Positions 48,109-64,000 of a stretch of DNA of 64,000 bases are shown piece after piece (within the stretch, counting starts at the first letter, position 1; every line of letters begins with the position of its first letter). The notes under the pieces are model-generated. The model did not search any database. It saw only the letters and a program-made list of their open reading frames with translations, and had not been told where the DNA came from. Source of the stretch: Thamnaconus septentrionalis (taxonomy: Eukaryota; Chordata; Actinopteri; Tetraodontiformes; Monacanthidae); NCBI GenBank assembly GCA_009823395.1, contig CM020513.1, forward strand, positions 6,161,501 to 6,225,500, written 5' to 3'. Position numbers and translations under genes: made by a program.

Positions 48109-51100
48109 ATGGCGGCGGATGGTCTTGTCAAGGTAAAGACGTGTTAACGCCGGGGACGTCTCGTACTGAGTGAGATCCAACTCTTTGGCCGTTTCATCCG
48201 GACCGGAGAACCATACCGGAACTAGCTCCGCGTTTCCTCCCCTCCCTCCCGACTGCGCCGTTGACTTAGCTTATGGGTTGATGGGCTAGCCGAGGTTAGC
48301 TAGCCTTATGCTACATGAGGTGGCTGTGTTGTATTTTCGGCCCTCAGCTGCTGGACGTGGGGAGCGTGATGCCACGAAAGCATCACAGTTTGCTCGCTAG
48401 CCGGCGTTCACAGCTGCCCAGTGGCGTTTCATCAGCGACACAGATCCACGGGCTCGTAATTTTGCGACGTCTTTAAGCGTCAGCGTGTTTGTGACGAAGT
48501 CGGTTGACTGCTTTGACAGATAGGGGTCCTTGGCATCGCCACACGCACCCAGGCAACTATCAGATGGAAGCAGCTGCTCTGCGCTTTACATAGTCGGTCC
48601 CAACAGTTGGCTATCTCGAGCTAACGCGAGCTTGTGGTGCACAACTACTCAGCTGTGTCGTAAAGTCACCTGTAGTCACTTTCTGTTCCTGCTTGAGAGC
48701 TTCCCGTTTGGTTTACCCCCCCATGTATATATAGCAAGTCAGATGCCAGGCAACACGTTACCACCGCTGCCATGTTTCCGATATAACTACGCCTCACGAA
48801 AATGCATACTGGCAGACGTCAAGCTGTCTCGTTAACAACACCACCAACAACAATGCAACACTGTGTCATTACCATGTCTGTGTCACAGGTGATATTTGAA
48901 CATGAAGGAGTCTTCATACATCCCAGCAGCGAAGAAGACGGCCTTGAGACGGATTTGCTCGTTTCAGGGACCCTCAGAATTGTCGACAAGGTAACAGTGT
49001 TGGGTCATTTTGTCCACTGTTTATATCATAAACCCTCAGACTGTCAGATCTGTAAAGTTTGCTGTTAGAATTTACAGTCTTAAGAATCACACTGCTTACA
49101 CGCCAGCATAGTCACGAGCAAGCACCGCCCTTTCACTTGATTGATGTAATTAACCTATTTTTGCACTAAGAAAACCATACTGTTTGTCCTTAGTGACCGA
49201 GTTAGCGCTGGTTCTTTGCTTTACCCTGGGCACGCAGTAATATGTTGACTCACTGTCGGCAGGATGGTGAAATTACTGTGGAGTACAGACCCTTGGAGGA
49301 CACGGTCGACCCTTCAAACATGCTGTGTGCTGGAAAGGTTGGTTTTAGCGAGGAAAAGCCATCTTGTGTGTCTCTGTCGGAACGTGGCACAGCGACTGCC
49401 GCGGCAATCGACTGCCGCTCGCAGTCGACGGTGCGCCGGCCGATTCCTCCAGCAGCAATGGCCGTTGTGTTTGATGTTTGATCAGGACTCCAGTTCGGTC
49501 ATGGAGTGGAACCAGTGCTCGGGTGCGAGGTCCCAGCAGCTGCTAGAAGCTCAGCAGAGCTACGAGACAGAGTGGGACATGGTCAACACCGTGTCCTTCA
49601 AGAAGAGACCCTGCAGCAACACAGAAGGTGAGTTTTAAACCCCTGCCACCTCACACACCACCTTTTCTTCTAGGTGGCAGTCGCTGCGTTTCTATCACAT
49701 CTAGAATTGCGCAAAACCTAAATATCGCAATTAAAAAACTGGTAATGGAAACGCTTGAAACTTTGAAAAACCTCTCAAATATGGCTAAAAGGTTTTGACG
49801 CTCTCACGAGGTGGTTTTTCAGACAAATCAATACAGAGGTGTATTGCAAAAGTGTCATGGAAAACTTTATTCGCTTTTATGCGTCGCCGGATATGACGTA
49901 CGGGGGTCACGTGACCACCAGTTCACTTCAAGTGAAAATGGTGCGTTGTGTTTGGACGGAGGAGGAGACGGAATGTTTTTTACAAGTCATCAAAGAGAAA
50001 AATATTCCAACCATTCTTGACAGAAAAAAAACAAACAAAGAAAAGCAAACGTAATTCCGTAAATCTCGCGGGACGAGACTTTTACGAGAATTACGTCTGA
50101 CGTGCTTCACACCATTCCATGGATTCCACCTGCCAATCGCAATCGTACTTTGTCGGAATTTTTGAAATGTCGCTTTTATTTTGCAAAAAAACGTTAAAAA
50201 CTGAGAGGAAAAAAAAGTTCCTGCCGCGTGAAGCTGCCTCCCCTTCCTAATCCCCCCCCGTGCTCGCTGCCGCAGTCTCTGTCAACCACAGCCACGAGAG
50301 GAGCAGGTGGACGCTGACCTTCGCCGTCAGCGAGCTCCGGTCCGTCACGGTGAAGGAGGAAGGCTGGACCTTCATCGTCTTCAGGCTGAAGGAGTCGTCC
50401 GCCTCCCTGCCCGCTCTGCACTTCCACCAGGGCGGCAGCCAGGAGTTCCTGGACTGCCTCAGGAGATTCGCCCTGCTCTGCGAGTGAGTGGCGCACGTTG
50501 TCGAGCTCGTCTTCCCACACGCGCACAGTACACAATGTTGTGTGGTTCCCTTAAGGTGACGAGCCGTCACCATGACGACCAGCGTTGCGTGCCTTCCACG
50601 ATCGCTCCACAGATAGACGGTTATTAAAGTTCTTATCCGAGCCACTTATCATTAAATTGTCTCGGTCGAAGTCCGGATGTTTTCGGAGTCGGCCGCTCTA
50701 ATTGGGCGCCTCCGCCACAGATCGGCCACATCCTTCGAGCCTCGTGTTTTATTAGTCCTCGTTAGTGTCTGAAGGAAGAGCTCAGATGTTGGTGGAGTGA
50801 AACGTTTTGTGTTGTCGCCGCCGCCGCCAGATCCCCCGACGACGAAAGCTGCCTGTTGGTCAGCAGTCCCAACAAAGCTCTGTCCCAGTCCTTCGAGAAC
50901 CTCCTGGACGACAACAGCTTCGGCCTCGTTCACGTAAGAGTCGCCCGGTTCGTTCGAGTCACGGTCGCGACTCCTCAGCCGCCTCCGGGAATCACGTAGA
51001 ATCAATCCTAACAATTTCGTCCCCCCGCAGAAGTTCAAAAAGGACCCGTACGTCACCACGCTGGGCGGCTTCTCCAAAGTCACAAACTACATCTACGACG

Positions 51101-51928
51101 CTTTCCGGGGGACCGAAGAGCAGCACCAGCGCCCCCCGGAGGAGGTGGCCGACCTGCTGGGCGAAGTCATCCCAGTGCTGGACATCAACCAGCAGGAGGA
51201 GCCCGGCTTCGAGGTCATCACCAGGGTGAGAGGCGGCGGCGGCGACGTTACGTTCAGCTTGAGCGACGCTTCAGCAAAGTCGAGTAACTCAAACTTGTGC
51301 CGCTGCGGTTGTGCGCGTCAGATCGACCTGGGTACGAGGCCCCAGGTGGCGAGGAGCTCGCCGGTGTCAGCCGACGACTGGAGCAAACACCTGGACCCGG
51401 AAGGCAGGATGACGGACGTCCCGCGACTCAAGCAAGCCATCTTCAAAGGGGCACGTTCACTCCACCTTCTCTTTTTCTTTCACCGTATTTACAGTTTTTA
51501 ACCTTTACAAGACTGTGCAACCCATGCCACAGCAGGTTAACAGTCTAACATGAAAGAGAACAGAGGAATAGAAGGGGGGGGGGGGACAAACAAGGCCCCG
51601 CCCAACGCCATTTGATTGACAGCCCAGTTCATTTGGTAAAAGCAAAGGCAAAACTTTTGTCATTGTTTTTTCCATTTGTGTTTTGCAATGATAAAAGGAA
51701 AGAGTCAATGACAAAATATACCTTTATATTTATTTATTCATTTATTTTCGATTTTGGCATTCCTGTGATTCCATGAGAAGGTTGCGCGTGTATGTAATCG
51801 TGTATCACGTGACCCTGCAGGGACTCAGCCATGCTGTGAGGAAGGAAGCCTGGAAGTTCCTGCTGGGTTACTTCCCCTGGGACAGCACGTCGGAGGGGAG
51901 GAAGGTCCTGCACCGCGCCAAGACGTAC

Positions 51929-51965
<37 letters not shown>

Positions 51966-53932
51966 GCCGCCGCGTGTGCTTCGTTTGGCGTGACGGCGCT
52001 CCTCTGCGTCTCCTGCAGCGACGAATACTTCAAGATGAAGCTGCAGTGGAAGTCGGTCAGCGAGGAGCAGGAGAGGAGAAACTCCAGACTGAGGGACTAC
52101 CGGAGTCTGATCGGTGAGATGGTCGCAGCGGCTGTCTTCCGGTCTGCTCGGGCCACGGCAGCAGGTGGTCTTTTCTTCACCTTCTGCCTCTGTGGTTTCA
52201 CTCTGCAGAGAAAGACGTGAACCGAACGGACAGGACGAACCGGTTCTATGAAGGCATGGACAACCCGGGTCTGGTGCTGCTGCACGACATCCTCATGACC
52301 TACTGCATGTACGACTTCGACCTGGGTGAGAGGCAGTCGTCCGCCTCTCCTTGGCCACTGATGGACCTCCAGCAGGTCAAACTGGGCCGTGCGCGTGTGT
52401 ATTGACAGCTGCGTGCCCCCCTCCCCCCAGGTTACGTCCAGGGCATGAGCGACCTGCTGTCGCCCATCCTCTTCGTCATGGAGAACGAGGTGGACGCCTT
52501 CTGGTGCTTCGTCTCCTTCATGGACCAGATGGTGAGTGGAGACGAGCAGAGGGAGAGATGTCGGTGCAGGTCATTGCCTACGACTGTGCATGTGTGTGTG
52601 TGTGTGTGTGTGTGTGCAGCACCAGAACTTTGAGGAGCAGATGCAGGGGATGAAGACTCAGCTGATCCAGCTCAGCACTCTCCTCAGGCTGCTGGACCTG
52701 GCCTTCTGGAACTACCTCGGTAATGGAAGTCCTCACCGACCGACTGTCGGTACCTCGAGGTCTCCTTTGACTCCGCCTCCTTTCCCTCCCACAGAGTCTC
52801 AGGACTCGGGCTACTTGTACTTCTGCTTCCGCTGGCTGCTGATCCGGTTCAAGAGGGAGCTCAGCTTCATGGACGTGCTGCGGCTCTGGGAGGTGAGTTC
52901 ACCCGCGGTGACCGAGGTCTGGCGGAGGTGGCGTGTCCTTCTCCGCCTCACCCCCTCGTCTCGTCCTCAGGTGATGTGGACGGATCTCCCCTGTCAGAAC
53001 TTCCACCTGCTGGTCTGCTGCGCCATCCTGGACTCGGAAAAGCAGAAGATCATGGAGGAGAACTACGGCTTCAACGAGATCCTGAAGGTGAGGCTGCGCT
53101 GCCGCCGTCGCCCTCGTCCATCACCTCTTCAGCATCCTGGTCCGAGTGGTGGCCTGGAACCTCGTGTGGTGAGTTGGGAAAAAAGCCAAACTTGACTGGT
53201 GAATGTTGTGCGTTTCCCCCCCCCCGCAGCACATCAACGAGCTTTCGATGAAGCTGGACGTGGAGGAGATCCTCCAGAAGGCTGAAGGCATCTGTCTGCA
53301 GATCAAGAGTTGTAAGGTACAGAGTCAATCCATCAGTCATCATCATCATCATCATCATCCATTAGTTTAGTTTATTTGCACCATTTAAAAAGAAATAACA
53401 AGCAACGAGCAAAAAGAAGAACAATAATTAACAGTAATTGTTTTGGTGGAGAAATTAAATACAAGAGAATTGTCAGTAATTTAACTTGGAAAGAGCCAAT
53501 CAGAGTGCATGACATTTGTCAGTTTGGGAACCAATGTCGGCGGAGATATTTTAGAACAACAAATAAAATTGTGAAACATGTTAAAACATAACCTTAGTTT
53601 TGGCCTAGTGACCTTTGCATGGAGTTCAGGTCCCCTGATGATCAACACGAGCCGGGTAAAAAGGGCCCAATAAGAATGAGAGTCACATGAGCTGCACTGC
53701 GGGCTGGTTTCAAGAGTTCTGACCCGGGTCGTCTGTCCCTCCCCCACAGGACCTCCCTCGCTCCATCGGCGTCATCCTGGGCCTGGATGCCAACGCCCGG
53801 GGCCCGGCCACGGCGGACCGCGAGGGCCCGGCGCCGCCCCACAGGGCGCCGCAGCGGCCGGACGCCTGCTCCAACGGACTCTTGAGAGAAAGTAGCTCTC
53901 AGCAGAGCTGCAACGTTGCCTTCATATCATAG
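48109..53932 (+). CDS. tbc1d15: TBC1 domain family member 15 (Rab GTPase-activating protein)
   Basis: TBC1D15 stimulates GTP hydrolysis by RAB7 and acts at mitochondria-lysosome contacts, recruited by FIS1 in mammals. Seventeen exons: 48109-48132, 48889-48990, 49263-49337, 49486-49627, 50276-50483, 50831-50933, 51031-51225, 51322-51450, 51821-51924, 52019-52113, 52209-52325, 52431-52531, 52620-52719, 52795-52892, 52971-53087, 53230-53316 and 53750-53932. Together they give 659 residues, against 691 in human. The N-terminal half carries EWDMVNTVSFKKRP and SPDDESCLLVSSPNKALSQS. The TBC domain starts near GLSHAVRKEAWKFLLGYFPW. The arginine finger IEKDVNR (IxxDxxR) opens exon 11 and the glutamine finger GYVQGMSDLLSP spans exons 11-12, so it should be catalytically active. 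Start: MAADGLVK in a GC-rich context. Exon 8 ends with a GC donor (GGG|GCACGT). Confidence 0.96.
49680..50170 (+). mobile_element. Probable DNA transposon remnant with a MYB/SANT-like peptide in tbc1d15 intron 4
   Basis: An ATG at 49938-49940 opens a 38-codon frame ending at 50054, containing MVRCVWTEEETECFLQVIKE. The W-T-E-E-E-T pattern resembles the first helix of MYB/SANT-like domains found in some Harbinger-type transposons. The flanks contain GCGTTTCTATCACA and GCAATTAAAAAACTGGTAATGGAAACGC, which look like transposon end sequences. I could not define termini or target duplications. A chance open frame is possible. Confidence 0.4.
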
Positions 53933-54229
53933 TGGACAGCAGAGACTGGCTGCGGGCCAGTGCACCGGGATGTAAAAAGGATCGCAGATTATCCAGAAGC
54001 TTATTTTTGTAATTACTTGTTACCATATTGTGTGTTTGGGTGAGATAAGTCATTCCCTCTCTGCCGCCGTCCCCTCGTGGTTTTCCCCAAAGCTCCATTC
54101 AGACAGGATCGGCTGTCAGACGCCGCAGGGGGGCGCCAGAGAGCCAGAGGCAAAGACGCAGACGTCTTGTTGATGAAATCAAAGAGATATTGGTTCCTGA
54201 TGATTCGGGTTGTTTTTTGTTTTGACACT

Positions 54230-54235
54230 AATAAA
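54230..54235 (+). terminator. tbc1d15: Polyadenylation signal of tbc1d15 (AATAAA)
   Basis: AATAAA about 300 bp after the TAG stop at 53930-53932. The 3' UTR would be short. It is followed by a TA-rich repeat. Confidence 0.65.
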
Positions 54236-54294
54236 GGAATCCTGAGCCGCTAATAGCTAATTGTGCTGGCTGTTTAGGAAAACTTATATATAAC

Positions 54295-54520
54295 ATAAAA
54301 TACAATATATATATATTATATGTAATATATATTCTATATATATAATATATTATATTTTATAATATATATATATATTATATTTTATATATATATGTATATA
54401 TATAAAATATATATATATATATGTATATATATAAAATATTATATATATATATAATATATTATATATATATATAATATATTTTATATATATATATATATTA
54501 TATTATATATATTTAATATG
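54295..54520. repeat. Irregular (TA)n array
   Basis: About 225 bp of ATATATATTATATTTTATATA-type sequence with many small palindromes, just downstream of tbc1d15. Confidence 0.9.
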
Positions 54521-62724
<8,204 letters not shown>

Positions 62725-62857
62725 GACCTCGCCCGCTGCGAGCCCATTGGGCCCACCTTCCTCTTGCCCTCATCATCCCGCCTGTACATAAGTATTCCCG
62801 CCAGGTGTGGCGCTGCTTCTTATTTTTAAGTTTGGAGTCTGCAAGATGTGAATAATC

Positions 62858-62863
62858 AATAAA
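62858..62863 (+). terminator. tph2: Polyadenylation signal of tph2 (AATAAA)
   Basis: AATAAA about 134 bp after the TGA at 62722-62724, followed by a (CA)n tract at 62890-62932. A second AATAAA near 63010 is an alternative. Confidence 0.65.
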
Positions 62864-62888
62864 TGTTTGGGGTTTTTTTGCCGATCAA

Positions 62889-62933
<45 letters not shown>

Positions 62934-62934
62934 A

Positions 62935-64000
62935 AAGATACACATCAGGCTGTTGAGCTGTTTCATTTCCCTGCTGTTTGAGCAGAAGGTCTGTTGAGAA
63001 TAATGTCCAAATAAAATGTCTTGAAGCATCCGATTGACTGACTGACTGACTGACTCACTCACTGAGCTGTAAATAAGACGTTCATTGTTTCACGGCTACT
63101 AGTTGACGAGCTTGCAACAATTTTGTTTTTTTGGTCAGGTTCTGGCGCAAAAACCACAGTGTTCACTTTAATACAAACTGTTAAAACAACAAGGTTTATG
63201 TAGGCTAAATCATCACGTTGAGGTTTTGGGTCGGAGGGCAGAAACAATTACGTCACGTCTCAGGTAAACAACACCTTTGTCAGGTCTCAAGTCAACAACA
63301 CCGGCTTGCGCCGTTTCCTTCCCCCGGACGGATTTGCATGTCGGGAAATGTTTCAGTGGCAGAAATAACCACTCCTGTCCCCAAACAAATGGACCCCCCC
63401 CCCCCTCCACCCCCCCGTATGCAAAAGTTGGAGGCCTGGGAGTGTCCGCTGGTCTCTTGAAGAACTGAGACACAACTGGTCCACAGCTCAGAGCTGCAGC
63501 GTCCGTGCTCATCTTTCCCCCAAAAGGTCAGTTGGTTTTCCCGCTCTTCTGGCCCTCTGGCCAATGACTTGGTGGGTTTGAGGCGTCCGAGCTTCCAGTC
63601 GACCGGTTTAACGAGTGAAGTCATTAAGTGTGAAAAATGTGAGATTTCTTTGCTAATTGAAGCCAATTTAGGTGCCGAGCTAGTGTCAATGTTTTTTTTA
63701 TATACTTGTAGTTTTGTGGGAGGATTAAGAAAAAAATATTGTTTATAGTTTTTCAAGGCCTTGCAAGGAGCTTTTCATTTTTCATCTTGGTCCCTTGAAA
63801 ATTAGATCTTAAAAACTTAAATTGTTCTGGGTTAAAGCTTTTAAAATGAGAGATGAGCCCCAATCCCGAGTCTGCAAGAAATACGGGGTGGAGCTTGCAT
63901 TTCATACTGAGATACATTCATGTTAGTTCGTGCACGGGATTACTTTTTTTTTTTTTTTTTTTAAATTTTATTGGTTATGTTGATATATAAATTATTTAAA
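62935..64000. other. Downstream of tph2, no gene seen
   Basis: Unique, moderately AT-rich sequence with a (GACT)n tract near 63033-63060, a C-run at about 63391-63412 and a T-run at about 63945-63962. Short open frames resemble nothing I recognise. Confidence 0.55.

Overview
The window looks like genomic DNA from a ray-finned fish, probably a percomorph with a fairly compact genome. Every gene is split into many short exons with canonical vertebrate splice sites. Many introns are only about 70-150 bp. The spacers are full of (CA)n, (GT)n, (GA)n and (TA)n microsatellites, minisatellites and teleost-type DNA transposon remnants. I found no bacterial, viral or plasmid features.

Four genes are recognisable from conserved protein sequence read across exons. 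From left to right: (1) the 5' part of frs2 (FGF receptor substrate 2), minus strand, two coding exons at 726-2359 with the rest off the left edge and a CpG-rich promoter near 4500-5780. (2) ptprb (vascular endothelial receptor tyrosine phosphatase), minus strand, 7169-24681, about 33 coding exons: signal peptide, one giant Ser/Thr-rich mucin-like exon, a run of 16 fibronectin type III exons, one membrane helix and one phosphatase domain. (3) zfc3h1 (nuclear RNA exosome adaptor), minus strand, 27915-46707, about 34 coding exons. (4) tbc1d15 (Rab GAP), plus strand, 48109-53932, 17 exons, head-to-head with zfc3h1. (5) tph2 (neuronal tryptophan hydroxylase), plus strand, 57916-62724, 11 exons. 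Counting frs2 this makes five loci. All of them lie on human chromosome 12q15-q21, so this is one ancestral vertebrate linkage block. Several human neighbours (for example TMEM19 and RAB21) are not between zfc3h1 and tbc1d15 here.

The genes do not form an operon or pathway. The arrangement reflects conserved synteny. The most interesting points are the 585-residue mucin-like exon of ptprb, its 18-nt cytoplasmic microexon, an FN3 exon with a one-base frameshift, and two anomalies in zfc3h1: frame breaks in homopolymers and a conserved exon near the C-terminus that I cannot find. There are also two GC-AG introns and two hAT-type insertions at nearly the same 8-bp target. The frame breaks may be base-level assembly errors, and raw reads would decide that. 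I found no wholly novel system.
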